64,000 nt of DNA from an uncultured Methanolobus sp. (lineage in GTDB: Archaea; Halobacteriota; Methanosarcinia; Methanosarcinales; Methanosarcinaceae): positions 124,001-188,000 of the forward strand of contig NZ_OY762426.1 of the NCBI RefSeq assembly GCF_963665675.1, in the 5' to 3' direction. The position numbers and the translations under genes are program-made. Positions 16,820-25,934 of this stretch are shown here, one piece after another. A model generated the notes under the pieces. It was not told the origin of the DNA and did no database searches. It saw only the letters and a list, made by a program, of their open reading frames with translations. The number at the start of each line of letters is the position of its first letter. Position 1 is the first letter of the stretch.

Positions 16820-17153
16820 CCTGTTTATCTGAGTGACACAAAAATCTCTTTTTTCATGTTTTTCATGTCCACAAAAGCGACCTAAAATCTAAAAACAAAG
16901 TAGCTATCCGTCAAAGGCGGCACATTTCGATGCTGCTGCACAGAAAACTATTACAAAAACCATTACATTTATACAGAGTATTCTACATGAGTCCTGAGAA
17001 AAAAGTACAAGGTATTTGCAGATAAACTTGTTTTTCTTGTGGGAAAACGCCGGCTTCACCGGACCCTTCGAGATCATCCAGTTCATTCATGACTTACGAT
17101 TAATCAGTTTACAAAATATCTTAATGTTTTAATGGCAGGAATTCTGCAGAACC
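16820..17153 (+). repeat. Intergenic repeat, copy A
   Basis: The core (16820-16952) begins CCTGTTTATCTGAGTGACAC and contains TCTAAAAACAAAGTAGC, the hairpin CCGTC-AAA-GGCGG and TGCTGCTGCACAGAA. It matches copies at 42729 and 48686. The motif GCAGGAATTCTGCAGAACC at 17135-17153 matches the distal end of copy B. The strand given is that of the shared core as written. It is the longest copy, with about 180 bases of unshared sequence between the core and the distal motif. Confidence 0.7.
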
Positions 17154-17236
17154 ATAAAAATCAGAACTGAATGGAAACCAGTAAATAGCCAGCTTGCTAA
17201 AACATTGGTAATAAAGGTTTATGAGAAGTTGAAAAC

Positions 17237-17935
17237 ATGAATAATGTTGAAATATCAGACAAACTCGTAAAGCTCCTTAAGCTCAGATACGAACCGGTTG
17301 CTGTAAAGATAGTAAAAAAAGGCGAGGTGATTCCGGAAGGATTCAGCGAACCTGAAAAAAACATCAGACACTGCCAGTCAATTATGAGGGCAAGGAAAGG
17401 AGAATCTTTTGTAATTCCAGCAGACAAACATGCATGCGTGGTTGGCGCTTCAAGTCTGGGACTTGTGCCTACACCTTCCAAAGTGAAAGAAGGAGATTTC
17501 CATGCAAAGCTTGGAATGTTTGACTGCGCTGATGCCGCTGCAAACATGATTTGCCAGAGATTGGAATTTGAAGAGGAAAGTACAATTGCTACTGTTGTAG
17601 CTCCTTTAAAAGATTTCAAAACAAAACCTGACGTTGTGGTTATTGTTGACCTGCCTGAAACACTCTACTGGCTTATTCCTGCTGCTACATTTTTCGAAGG
17701 AGGCAGGCAGGCTTTCAGTACTGCTGCTTTTCAGGCAACATGTGTGGATTCCACAATCATTCCACTACTTAGTGGTAAAATGAATATGAGTCTCGGCTGC
17801 TATGGGTGTCGTCGATCTACCAACATCAGGAATGACGAGATGATAGCCGGAATTCCTTATGAGAACCTGGAAAAAATGGTCGAGTCTCTTGAAAGAATAC
17901 ATGAGGGGCCAATGCAGAAAGCAAGACAAAAGTGA
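17237..17935 (+). CDS. DUF169 family protein
   Basis: A 232-residue DUF169 protein: LKLRYEPVAVKIVKKGE near the N-terminus, the RHCQSIMRARKGESF segment, KHACVVGASSLGL, and the Cys-containing C-terminal block SLGCYGCRRSTNI. DUF169 proteins occur in methanogens and anaerobes, often near redox or metal enzymes; biochemical function is unknown. A paralogue with the same block order lies at 22561 on the other strand. It is followed after about 100 bases by a DUF1847 gene, then MBL and radical SAM genes, all in the same direction. Confidence 0.85.
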   Translation: MNNVEISDKLVKLLKLRYEPVAVKIVKKGEVIPEGFSEPEKNIRHCQSIMRARKGESFVIPADKHACVVGASSLGLVPTPSKVKEGDFHAKLGMFDCADAAANMICQRLEFEEESTIATVVAPLKDFKTKPDVVVIVDLPETLYWLIPAATFFEGGRQAFSTAAFQATCVDSTIIPLLSGKMNMSLGCYGCRRSTNIRNDEMIAGIPYENLEKMVESLERIHEGPMQKARQK

Positions 17936-18040
17936 CATTATAATCTTGTATTGAAAAACTATGCCACCATATATTTTATCTCATATGAGAGAATATTGTT
18001 TCCCATAAGATCTGGCTTCAGGCCACCTGGTGATTTCTCA

Positions 18041-18613
18041 ATGAAATGCGCTCACTGCGATGATAAAATGTGCCGTGAAGGCAAGGATTGTGCAGGCATA
18101 ACCGATGATATCAGTTATGAAGGGAACGAACTCAAATCGATGGAAACTTCTGCTGCTATTGAAGCCCGTTACTACATGCAAAAAACAAGACTTGAAGAAA
18201 TAATCCTTTACGCAAAAGGAATGGGATACGAAAAACTGGGACTTGCTTTCTGTGTTGGCGTGGAAAAAGAAGCCGATGTCATACAGAGAATACTGGAAAA
18301 GCATTTTGAAGTGTTCTCAGTGTGCTGCAAAGTTTCCAGTATCAGTAAAGAAGATTACGATCTTGAGAAACTCCATCCGGAATCATTTGACCCTACATGC
18401 AATCCGATAGGTCAGGCAATGATGCTTGAAAAGAAAGGAACAGAACTCAACATTATTATAGGCCTCTGTATAGGGCATGACATACTTTTCACACAACATT
18501 CGACAGCTCCGGTAACCACACTCATTGTAAAAGACCGGGTGCTTGCACACAATCCTGCCGGAGCCATATATTCAGGATATTACCTGAAGAAAGTTTTCGG
18601 AATAACAGACTGA
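18041..18613 (+). CDS. DUF1847 family metal-binding protein
   Basis: A 190-residue protein starting MKCAHCDDKMCREGKDC, a Cys cluster typical of DUF1847. The middle (LEEIILYAKGMGYEKLGLAFCVGVEKEA) and end (IIGLCIGHDILFTQHS, PVTTLIVKDRVLAHNP) match the family pattern. I start at the ATG at 18041, preceded by GGTGAT; the frame can be extended upstream to a TTG at 17951, but the added residues look like untranslated sequence and lie before the Cys motif that begins family members. Function is unknown; predicted to bind metal or an Fe-S centre. Its stop is 9 bases before the MBL gene, so the two are probably co-transcribed. Confidence 0.85.
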   Translation: MKCAHCDDKMCREGKDCAGITDDISYEGNELKSMETSAAIEARYYMQKTRLEEIILYAKGMGYEKLGLAFCVGVEKEADVIQRILEKHFEVFSVCCKVSSISKEDYDLEKLHPESFDPTCNPIGQAMMLEKKGTELNIIIGLCIGHDILFTQHSTAPVTTLIVKDRVLAHNPAGAIYSGYYLKKVFGITD

Positions 18614-18622
18614 GGTGCCTGT

Positions 18623-19294
18623 ATGAAAATTACCATTGTTTATGATAATGACGCAAAAGAAGGGCTTAAGTGTGGCTGGGGATTTGCCTGCCTGATCGAA
18701 ACCAGACAAAATAATATACTTTTTGACACCGGATGGGATGGACACCTGCTTCTTGAAAACATGAGAAAATTGGCAATCGACCCGCAGATCATTGATACAC
18801 TGGTACTTTCACACCAGCATTGGGATCACATTGGAGGAGTCACGACTTTCCTGAACATAAATCCGGATCTTGATGTATATGTCCCGTCAGGATTTTCTCC
18901 ACGCCTTAAAAAGGAAATTACCTCGCGAATTAAAAGAAAATTGTATGGCGTAAGTTCTCCCCGGGAAATTTGTGATAAAATATACACAACCGGTGAATTG
19001 GAAAAAAACGGCACCGGAATAAAAGAACAATCCCTTATTCTGGAATGTGAATCCGGAAATTATGTCCTTACAGGTTGTGCTCATCCGGGCCTTCTCTTAA
19101 TTTTGGAAGCAGCAGCATCTTTTGGCAGTATCACCGGAATTATCGGAGGTTTGCATGACAGCCAGGAATATGGTTCATTCAGGAATATGCAACTTATCGG
19201 AGCAGGGCATTGCACATCACACAAGGATGTTATCAGAAAAATGTATCCTGATAAATTCGAGAAAATATTTGCAGGATATACAATTGATTTATGA
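18623..19294 (+). CDS. Metallo-beta-lactamase-fold hydrolase
   Basis: A 223-residue MBL-fold protein with the metal site HQHWDH (His64, His66, Asp68, His69), LFDTGWDG upstream, TGCAHPG and IGGLHD downstream and a terminal AGHCTSH. This is the subgroup related to dihydropterin/methanopterin-linked aminobenzene phosphate synthases (COG1237). Two metal ions are expected. Substrate is not identifiable; a link to tetrahydromethanopterin is only a family-level possibility. It follows the DUF1847 gene by 9 bases and is followed by a radical SAM gene after 35 bases. Confidence 0.88.
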   Translation: MKITIVYDNDAKEGLKCGWGFACLIETRQNNILFDTGWDGHLLLENMRKLAIDPQIIDTLVLSHQHWDHIGGVTTFLNINPDLDVYVPSGFSPRLKKEITSRIKRKLYGVSSPREICDKIYTTGELEKNGTGIKEQSLILECESGNYVLTGCAHPGLLLILEAAASFGSITGIIGGLHDSQEYGSFRNMQLIGAGHCTSHKDVIRKMYPDKFEKIFAGYTIDL

Positions 19295-19329
19295 AATAAA
19301 TAGCAAAATTATGAACTGAGAAACTCTGC

Positions 19330-20313
19330 ATGACGAAAAGAATAGTTTATGGTCCCATACTCTCCAGAAGGCTTGGAAGGTCCCTTGGAATTGATGTTAT
19401 TAAAACATCAGATACTAAGAAAAACTGTAACTTTGATTGTGTTTATTGCCAGCTTGGACACGTCCCCCAAAAAATAACAGAAGATGATGATATAAAAGGT
19501 GCTGTCACACCTGAAGAAGTTATTGAGGATATCCGCACATACCATAAAAGCATCGAAGATCTTGATTACATCACTTTTTCAGGTACTTGCGAACCTACAT
19601 TAAACCCTGCACTTGGAGAGATGATCAGAGGAATTAAGGAAATAAGTCCTCATCCGGTTTGTGTTATTACAAATTCATCCCTTGTTGACAAGGAAACTGT
19701 ACGTGAGAATCTTTCAGAAGCAGACATTTTAGTAGCAACTCTTGTTTCCGGTTACAAAGAAACATTCAGGGCTATAAACAGACCTGCCGAAGGAATTAAA
19801 CTTGAGAGCGTTATCAACGGACTTAAAGAAGTAAGAAGAATGGATAAGCGTCCACTTCTTGGCATTGAAGTAATGCTTGTTGATGCTAACATTGATTTTC
19901 CAGTCAACCACACAGAAAGAGAGATAGAGAGATTAAAAGAAGTATTGGTTGAGATCGACCCTGATGAAATAGAGATTCTTACAGTCAGCAGACCTCCTGC
20001 AGAGAAATATATCATACCGGTGCCGGAAGACAGATTAAAGCAGATTGCTACGGAATTTGAAAAGGTATTTGGAAAAGAGCGTGTGAAACTGGTGCTCAAA
20101 GGAGTCAAGAAATCCCGCTCAAAAATGAAACATGGCAATATCGAAGAAGAAGTTTATGACCTTATTATGCGAAGACCCTGTACTTTCAGACAGATATCCA
20201 CATCCCTTGGAATTAGTGAAGAAGAACTTAAACCAATTGTTGACAGGATGCTTGCATCAACTACTATAAAAGAAACGGCTGTCGGAGAAAAGAAATACTA
20301 CAAAGTAAACTGA
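19330..20313 (+). CDS. Radical SAM protein with C-terminal winged helix
   Basis: A 327-residue protein with the radical SAM cluster motif CNFDCVYC (Cys33, 37, 40) preceded by GRSLGIDVI, and the TFSGTCEPTLNP (GGE-like) segment. Residues about 255-327 form a winged-helix-like domain (IEEEVYDLIMRRPCTFRQISTSLG). This architecture corresponds to COG0731-type Fe-S oxidoreductases of archaea, whose substrates are mostly unknown; one branch is related to wybutosine synthesis, but no evidence here places it there. It ends the DUF169-DUF1847-MBL-radical SAM gene string. Confidence 0.88.
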   Translation: MTKRIVYGPILSRRLGRSLGIDVIKTSDTKKNCNFDCVYCQLGHVPQKITEDDDIKGAVTPEEVIEDIRTYHKSIEDLDYITFSGTCEPTLNPALGEMIRGIKEISPHPVCVITNSSLVDKETVRENLSEADILVATLVSGYKETFRAINRPAEGIKLESVINGLKEVRRMDKRPLLGIEVMLVDANIDFPVNHTEREIERLKEVLVEIDPDEIEILTVSRPPAEKYIIPVPEDRLKQIATEFEKVFGKERVKLVLKGVKKSRSKMKHGNIEEEVYDLIMRRPCTFRQISTSLGISEEELKPIVDRMLASTTIKETAVGEKKYYKVN

Positions 20314-20369
20314 TAGCTGGAAAAATAAAAAGAAACTAAGTTTAAATTTAAATTGAAAACACCAGGCAG

Positions 20370-22262
20370 TCATACTTCTGCAAGCAGACGGAAACCAAGT
20401 CCATCAAACACACTGCCAGCATCGCAACTGTCTCGTGAAGCACACCGGCAACGTTCTCCGCCAAGGGACCAGCTACCACCCCTGTTGACCCTGTAAGAGG
20501 AATCAACATCCTCCCAAGAACTACCATTTTCCGGTGCATTGGTATAGCTATCATGATACACATCCTGAACCCATTCATCAACATTTCCATGCATATCATA
20601 CAAGCCCCATAAATTCGGTTCTTTTGTGCCTACCTCGTGAGTCCCATTTGCATCCTCAAACCAGGCATATTCATTTAATTCTGAAGCATCGTCACCGAAG
20701 GAATAACTTGTACTGGTGCCAGCCCTGCATGCATATTCCCATTCGGCTTCGGATGGCAGGCGATACCTGCCAGTACCTTCCATTTCGTTCAATTTCCGGA
20801 TAAATATAAGAACATCATTCCATGATACAGATTCTACCGGGTTGTTACTGCTACTGAAGCGTGAAGGATTACTTCCCATTACACGGATCCACTGCTCTTG
20901 TGTCACTTCATATTTACCAAGGTATATTTCCCCTATTTTTACCTCGTGGACCGGGCCTTCATCATTCCTGTCTGTTTCATAGGAAGATGAACCCATTTCA
21001 AACTCACCTTCGGGAATTAATACAAATTCTATCCCTATGGAATTTGTGTAGGTTTCAGGATTTGCTTTCACCTTACTGGCAGCCATGGAAATCCCAGGAC
21101 TTTCAGGATTTTCAATATTTTCAACATTCAACATGTTTTCAGAGTCAGAAGCATTCAGGTCATTGTCATAAGAAGCATTATCCTGAAATGAAAATAAATC
21201 CAATACCTCAGTGCTACCGGAAAGACCCATCCAGATACCCCCAAGCATCAGGAACATAAACAAGGGAATTAACACTTTTTTCCTATCTGCTTTTTTTGTA
21301 ACATTATCCTGCGGAGGAAAATTATCAGGGGTTTCCGGAATTTTTGCTTTTTCTTCATGGCTATTGAGTCCGTGTTCCCCATTGTGTGAAGCAATATTGC
21401 TGCGTTGCACCACGGAGTCCTCAATGACCACATTAACGTCACAGGTACCATCTATTTCACACATATCCAGCAGATTGCTTCGCTGTACCACTGAATCTCT
21501 TATAGTAAGATTGATCACTCTGCCATTTTCATTTGTCCTGGATTCTATGGTCTGCTTCAGGTCACGACCCAATTCTGCAAGCAGTCCTGTCAGAACTCCG
21601 GCATTTTGAGTAGCTGCAAAAAGCTCAATTGTCCGGTTTTCTGCAAGAGCAGAAAAACTGATGATGATGTCATCCCCGTTTACCTTTGTCCTGCCATAGT
21701 ACCAGATTTCCAGAGCCTTTCCATCAAGAGTATGTAGAGTACGTATATGGCGAACATCATGTCTTTCAATAACTTCACGGGCCAATGTGGCCAGTTCTTT
21801 TAGACCAATATTATTTTGCAGCTTGTAGAGACGACTGTCCCTGCTCTGAAGATTTTCTATAAATCCCTTCAGCCTTCCAATATTGATATCGGATTCAGTC
21901 TTCATAATGGGACAAATCACACTGATCTCTTTTGGCTTCATGAAGAAAGAACTCATACTACCCTGATGATCAGTAAAGTTAACCTGACATCTAATGTCTG
22001 CAGCCTTTGCACATGAAAGTGGTTCAAAAAGAATTGTGATTGACTTGGATTTGCCACCATATATGTTACCCAGAATAAATTTGCCATTTTTTAGAGTATA
22101 GTTACCATGCCCAGCAATATGCAACAAATTTTCATCGAAAATGAAGTCAAGTGAAATATCACCAAGCAGATGTGGACTTTCATTGCTTACCGACAATTTA
22201 AAACGAATGTAACCCTGATAAAATTCAGTTTCTCTTGTAATTCTTAAAGGATTGTCCACCAC
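20370..22262 (-). CDS. Membrane protein with C-terminal formylglycine-generating-enzyme-like (SUMF1) domain
   Basis: A 630-residue protein. Residues 1 to about 110 form a beta-sandwich-like domain (QGYIRFKLSVSN) and about 125-250 a second domain (ENLQSRDSRLYKLQNNIG). Two near-identical short repeats, RDSVVQRSN and EDSVVQRSN, follow at about 260-295, then one membrane span (VLIPLFMFLMLGGIWMGL) and an outside FGE-sulfatase domain (about 405-630: FVLIPEGEFEMGS, YEVTQEQW, RLPSEAEWEYACRAG, DMHGNVDEWVQD, RVNRGGSW). The cysteines near the end (RCRCASRDSC) do not clearly match the catalytic pair of true FGE, so it may be a binding or scaffold domain. It stands alone. Confidence 0.85.
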   Translation of the reverse strand: MVDNPLRITRETEFYQGYIRFKLSVSNESPHLLGDISLDFIFDENLLHIAGHGNYTLKNGKFILGNIYGGKSKSITILFEPLSCAKAADIRCQVNFTDHQGSMSSFFMKPKEISVICPIMKTESDINIGRLKGFIENLQSRDSRLYKLQNNIGLKELATLAREVIERHDVRHIRTLHTLDGKALEIWYYGRTKVNGDDIIISFSALAENRTIELFAATQNAGVLTGLLAELGRDLKQTIESRTNENGRVINLTIRDSVVQRSNLLDMCEIDGTCDVNVVIEDSVVQRSNIASHNGEHGLNSHEEKAKIPETPDNFPPQDNVTKKADRKKVLIPLFMFLMLGGIWMGLSGSTEVLDLFSFQDNASYDNDLNASDSENMLNVENIENPESPGISMAASKVKANPETYTNSIGIEFVLIPEGEFEMGSSSYETDRNDEGPVHEVKIGEIYLGKYEVTQEQWIRVMGSNPSRFSSSNNPVESVSWNDVLIFIRKLNEMEGTGRYRLPSEAEWEYACRAGTSTSYSFGDDASELNEYAWFEDANGTHEVGTKEPNLWGLYDMHGNVDEWVQDVYHDSYTNAPENGSSWEDVDSSYRVNRGGSWSLGGERCRCASRDSCDAGSVFDGLGFRLLAEV

Positions 22263-22560
22263 ACCACCAGATTAAATCTTACGTTACTTTAGAGAATATA
22301 TCCATATATATTTTATTATTTGTGAATTGCAAAATTAATATTAGTGATGGACAAACAATACAAAGGTGCTTCCGGAAGTATTTCAGAAGCATTCTGGCAA
22401 ATAAACTCAATACAAGAATAGTAAAAGATACAGATACCAAAAAGCGCACCTGAATAAAAACAAAACTGCTCCGGAAGAATTCCAGAGCATAGGAACCTGT
22501 GGATTAAAATCTGTTTCACAAAAGTGAAACATTCTGATTCCAAACCCAAAAAATACAGAA
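22263..22560. other. Intergenic region with two related hairpins
   Basis: Contains two similar hairpins with TGCTYCCGGAA-type left arms (about 22368-22392 and 22467-22489) and a GTTTCAC-ttttGTGAAAC hairpin near 22517-22534. The latter two lie just beyond the stop of the minus-strand DUF169 gene. No credible ORF; the 77-codon frame here has no family features. Confidence 0.45.
22455..22489 (-). terminator. Terminator downstream of DUF169 gene
   Basis: Read on the minus strand, a 10-bp stem (TGCTCTGGAA, 3-nt loop, TTCCGGAGCA, one wobble) is followed by GTTTTGTTTTT. It lies about 70 bases after the stop of the gene at 22561. Confidence 0.65.
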
Positions 22561-23256
22561 TTAACAGGCGTACGTCCCAAACATTACCTTTGCAGATTCT
22601 ACAAGAGCAGCTAGCATGTCCACAGGTACGCTCATAATCATTTCCTCATCCTGTATCTCAGTGTATTTTCTGCTGCCACTGCAACCGATCGTGACACCTG
22701 CCTCACCTGTAAGATATGGATATGAAACACCATCTGCACAGACACTCTGTTTACCGGCAAATCCCGCATTTACACGTCCACCGTTTTTCTGGAGCAATGC
22801 CTGTGAGAGCTCCATCACTATCTTTGGCCTTGCAATAACAAGGATAACATCAGGTACGAAGCTTGCCTTCTCAAGTGGAGCATAAAGAACGGCCCTGATG
22901 GAATTTGCCTCCACCATTGGAACCCGGTCCATAGTTGTTTTTGCAGCTTCAATAGAAGCAAAGTGATTGAGATTGTAATAGACCTCGCCTGACTTGAGCT
23001 TTGGACTCATCTCTGCAAGCCCCATTACAGATGCACCACCCTTGCACATCTGGTCATCAAGTGTTGCATAGAACTCAGTACCAAGCCTTCTTACGTTGTC
23101 AACCATCTGGCAGTGCCTTGTTGTCTCACCAATATGAGGAATCTCTTCCGGGATTTCCTCGTCAGCCCTGACAAGATGTACAGCAACCGGAGATGTTGTC
23201 ATTTGAAGTACTTCTTTGAGTTCGTTACCATATGTCTGGATATCTTCGTTGTTCAT
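22561..23256 (-). CDS. DUF169 family protein (second copy)
   Basis: A 231-residue DUF169 protein: LQMTTSPVAVHLVRADEE, TTRHCQMVDNVRRLG, CKGGASVMGL and the C-terminal TIGCSGSRKYTEI block, parallel to the protein at 17237 but clearly divergent. Function unknown. It is transcribed alone with a strong downstream terminator hairpin. Cysteines in CKGGAS and GCSGSR could bind a metal or cofactor. Confidence 0.85.
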   Translation of the reverse strand: MNNEDIQTYGNELKEVLQMTTSPVAVHLVRADEEIPEEIPHIGETTRHCQMVDNVRRLGTEFYATLDDQMCKGGASVMGLAEMSPKLKSGEVYYNLNHFASIEAAKTTMDRVPMVEANSIRAVLYAPLEKASFVPDVILVIARPKIVMELSQALLQKNGGRVNAGFAGKQSVCADGVSYPYLTGEAGVTIGCSGSRKYTEIQDEEMIMSVPVDMLAALVESAKVMFGTYAC

Positions 23257-23435
23257 TAAGGTGTCTCCTGCAAAAGAAAAAAATATTAGTAATTAGGATG
23301 TGCCCCTATTATGCACAATTGCTATATCAAGCTTACCACATAACATAAAAAACGCATTACAGAGGCATAAAATATTCACACCCGTGAACATTATCAAAAA
23401 GAATGAGATGTGTAGCGGTTTTAGGAAAAACATAA

Positions 23436-24581
23436 TCAGGCATCATATTCATCAGGATATATTTTTCTCAGTTCATTATAGAACTCAGTCAACACTACTT
23501 TATAAATAATATACACTGGTATTGCAAGTATCATACCCAGGGCACCAAGCATATCCGCAAATATGAGGGTTAACAAAACACTTAAAAGTGGATTCACGTC
23601 CACTTTTCCTGAGATCATATACGGAATCAGGTACAGGTTGTCCACGAGCTGGGCAATCCCAACTGTTATTATCGCAAAAAATGCGGTTGTAGGACCCACA
23701 ATAAAAGCTATTATTACAGCAGGAATTGCACCTACCACAGGACCAATATAAGGTACTACATTAAGTAAACCTGCAAGCACACCAAGGAAAAACCATCCGT
23801 TGATGCCTGCCAGATAAAAACCAATACAACAGATAAACCCTACAATTACGCTTTCAAGTATTTTTGCAGAGAAGTAATCCCTGAGACGCTTGCCTATATC
23901 CAGTATTGAGGAAGACACACAATCCTGATACTTTACAGGAAAAAAAGCAACGATTTCAGAAACAATTACGTTCTTCTTTGCAAAATAAAGGCGGAACATC
24001 ATCGGAATAATCAGCAGGCCGGTAAATACAAAATAAGATAATTTTGATATCAGTGATGAGAAAAAACTAAAGATATAGTTCCCTATTGACTGCATATCCT
24101 CACCGGATATTAATGGACTTGCAGCCATATCCCCATTTACATCCTCACTCAGATTTTCACTCATGTTGTCAGAAGTAACTGCCGGACCTCTCCCTGCCAT
24201 TTCACCCATATCCCCATTATTTAATGACGAAAAGAGATAACCATAGGTAGAAAAGATACTGGTGATACCTGATTCATACTCTTCCTGCGAGTTTACAAGG
24301 GAATTCATGTCTGATAACTGACCCACCATTAGCAGGGATACCAGCATTATACCGATGACAACAAGGGATACAGCATAAAATCTCCTGGCCCAGAGAGATT
24401 TATGACCAAAATGCCGGTTAAACTCTATAAGAATACTGTCAGTAAGGAGCACGAGTATGCTTCCAATTATCAGGACGATGAATATATCTTCAAAATAGAA
24501 TAATACAGCAAAGATAATTGAAAGGAATACCGATACTACGAGCATTATGCTCCATACCTTAGAATTTGTTGTCAGTGCCAT
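23436..24581 (-). CDS. AI-2E/PerM family membrane transporter
   Basis: About 381 residues with the architecture of the AI-2E exporter (UPF0118/PerM) family: two N-terminal membrane spans, an extracellular loop (about 95-160, here Asn/Met/Asp-rich), and a C-terminal set of spans carrying GLLNVVPYIGPVVGAIPAVI and LIPYMISGKVDVNPLLSVL. I start at ATG 24581 with a GGAAG ribosome binding site rather than a TTG at 24596. The family exports autoinducer-2 in some bacteria and is implicated in Na+/H+ antiport in others; the substrate in archaea is unknown. Last gene of a six-gene envelope operon. Confidence 0.85.
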   Translation of the reverse strand: MALTTNSKVWSIMLVVSVFLSIIFAVLFYFEDIFIVLIIGSILVLLTDSILIEFNRHFGHKSLWARRFYAVSLVVIGIMLVSLLMVGQLSDMNSLVNSQEEYESGITSIFSTYGYLFSSLNNGDMGEMAGRGPAVTSDNMSENLSEDVNGDMAASPLISGEDMQSIGNYIFSFFSSLISKLSYFVFTGLLIIPMMFRLYFAKKNVIVSEIVAFFPVKYQDCVSSSILDIGKRLRDYFSAKILESVIVGFICCIGFYLAGINGWFFLGVLAGLLNVVPYIGPVVGAIPAVIIAFIVGPTTAFFAIITVGIAQLVDNLYLIPYMISGKVDVNPLLSVLLTLIFADMLGALGMILAIPVYIIYKVVLTEFYNELRKIYPDEYDA

Positions 24582-24599
24582 TTTTTCTTCCTGCAAATA

Positions 24600-25925
24600 T
24601 TAAGTATTTACAGGATTTCTTTTTATAAATAATTCTTTCATGGATTTAAGAACAGAATCAAGCACATTTTCTGAGCTGGAAGCGTCTTCATTATCCTTTG
24701 AAGCAGAGCCATTTTCAGAGGAAACAATGGAAGAATCACCACCCACATCAATAACTACCACACCATCTTCAGAACTGGCATTTACTTTTCCGGTTATTGC
24801 GAAATTACCAAAGCCCGTAGTTGTTGAAACGAAAGTAATGTTTGAATTTGGGCCAACCGTTGAATTATATCCTGCTATTGTCTTCACAGGGAATGTCCTC
24901 CATCCATAGCTGCTGAACAGTTTCAAACGTACGGAATCAACATCAATATTGTTTTCATCAAGCCAGCTCTGACTTACGTTGAAAAAAATTCTGGTATCAC
25001 TAATCTTATTATCAAGACCGGTCTTGTCAGGATTGATATTTACATAATAGTAAACCTCATCATCCGGATCTTCTGACACAAAGGACGAACGATTATTCAG
25101 TACCTCAAGTGACATGCGTACATAACCAGCATTGACAGAAGAAGTAAACTCAAGAGAACTTATGGGATTATTATCACCATTAAATGAAAACTCAGTAAGC
25201 ACGTCTTTGTTGATCATCCGCATGCTTACTTCTTTCACAAGGATATTTTTGTAATCCTCACCGGAAGAAACTGAACCTGAAGAACTGCTGCCTCCACTTC
25301 CACCTGATATTACCTGGGAAGGAGTCGGAGTGGCTACCCAATACCATTGGTTCCGGATGCTTCCATTGGGATTTGAAATGCGGACCCCTATGCTGTAATT
25401 CCCGGTTTCGGAAACATCGGGTACATAACTGCTGTTGCAAATATCATTATAACTTGATACCCGATAATCATCGAAATACCATATAATATCGGACTCTTCA
25501 CTTACATTCGCCCTGAATACAGGTTCACGATCAAGCCTTGAGCCGATGACAGCTTCATCGGGTGAAAAACTTACATTGAATGCAGGTACGACATTTACAG
25601 TCCAGACCTTACTTGTAGTATCAGTTGATCCGGAAACAACTGCCGTTAAATTATAAGTTGCAACTTCACGTTCCGAGAAAGAATAAGAAGAGGAAGTCGA
25701 TGAAAGACTCTGTTTGACCACTGCATCATCCAGTAACCATACAATGTCTGAAGACTCTGTTACTGAAACTGAAAATCCCAGTGATTCTGTAGTGGACACT
25801 GACTGTGATTGTACAGCCGGAACAAATGTGACACTGGCGACTGCAGATGCAGGGAGTATTGCCAGTATCAAAAAAATAACTGCGACAAAGAGCGGAATTT
25901 TAAAATCATGTTTAGTGAAAAGCAA
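24600..25925 (-). CDS. Exported PGF-pre-PGF domain surface protein
   Basis: A 441-residue exported protein: signal peptide (FVAVIFLILAILPASAVAS), two Ig/PKD-like repeats with TSDIVWLLDD and ESDIIWYFDD motifs, and a PGF-pre-PGF domain (about 230-390: TRIFFNVSQSWLDENNIDVDSVRLKLF, GFGNFAITG). It has no PGF-CTERM membrane/sortase-like tail; the acidic Ser-rich end has no hydrophobic span. Translation probably starts at a TTG (25925) that has a GAGGT ribosome binding site 6 bases upstream; no in-frame ATG precedes the signal peptide. It lies between trmB and the AI-2E gene with gaps of 9 and 18 bases, so it is part of the operon. Confidence 0.85.
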   Translation of the reverse strand: MLFTKHDFKIPLFVAVIFLILAILPASAVASVTFVPAVQSQSVSTTESLGFSVSVTESSDIVWLLDDAVVKQSLSSTSSSYSFSEREVATYNLTAVVSGSTDTTSKVWTVNVVPAFNVSFSPDEAVIGSRLDREPVFRANVSEESDIIWYFDDYRVSSYNDICNSSYVPDVSETGNYSIGVRISNPNGSIRNQWYWVATPTPSQVISGGSGGSSSSGSVSSGEDYKNILVKEVSMRMINKDVLTEFSFNGDNNPISSLEFTSSVNAGYVRMSLEVLNNRSSFVSEDPDDEVYYYVNINPDKTGLDNKISDTRIFFNVSQSWLDENNIDVDSVRLKLFSSYGWRTFPVKTIAGYNSTVGPNSNITFVSTTTGFGNFAITGKVNASSEDGVVVIDVGGDSSIVSSENGSASKDNEDASSSENVLDSVLKSMKELFIKRNPVNT

Positions 25926-25934
25926 GACAGAACC

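Larger units (their letters stand above)
16457..17236. other. 780-base gene-free region holding a repeat element
   Basis: The left part is the cobW promoter region. A TATA-like CATATATAAAAATA at about 16784-16797 precedes copy A of the intergenic repeat (16820-16952), and the repeat's distal end motif is at 17135-17153. The segment 16953-17134 holds a small GC hairpin (GCCGGCTTCACCGG, near 17049) but no credible ORF. Confidence 0.5.

Noticed and set aside
16904-17086. 60-codon minus-strand ORF inside repeat copy A
   Set aside because: It overlaps the repeat hairpin and has no homology, ribosome binding site or codon pattern of a gene.
22316-22549. 77-codon minus-strand ORF downstream of DUF169
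   Set aside because: It runs through two terminator-like hairpins and has no ribosome binding site.
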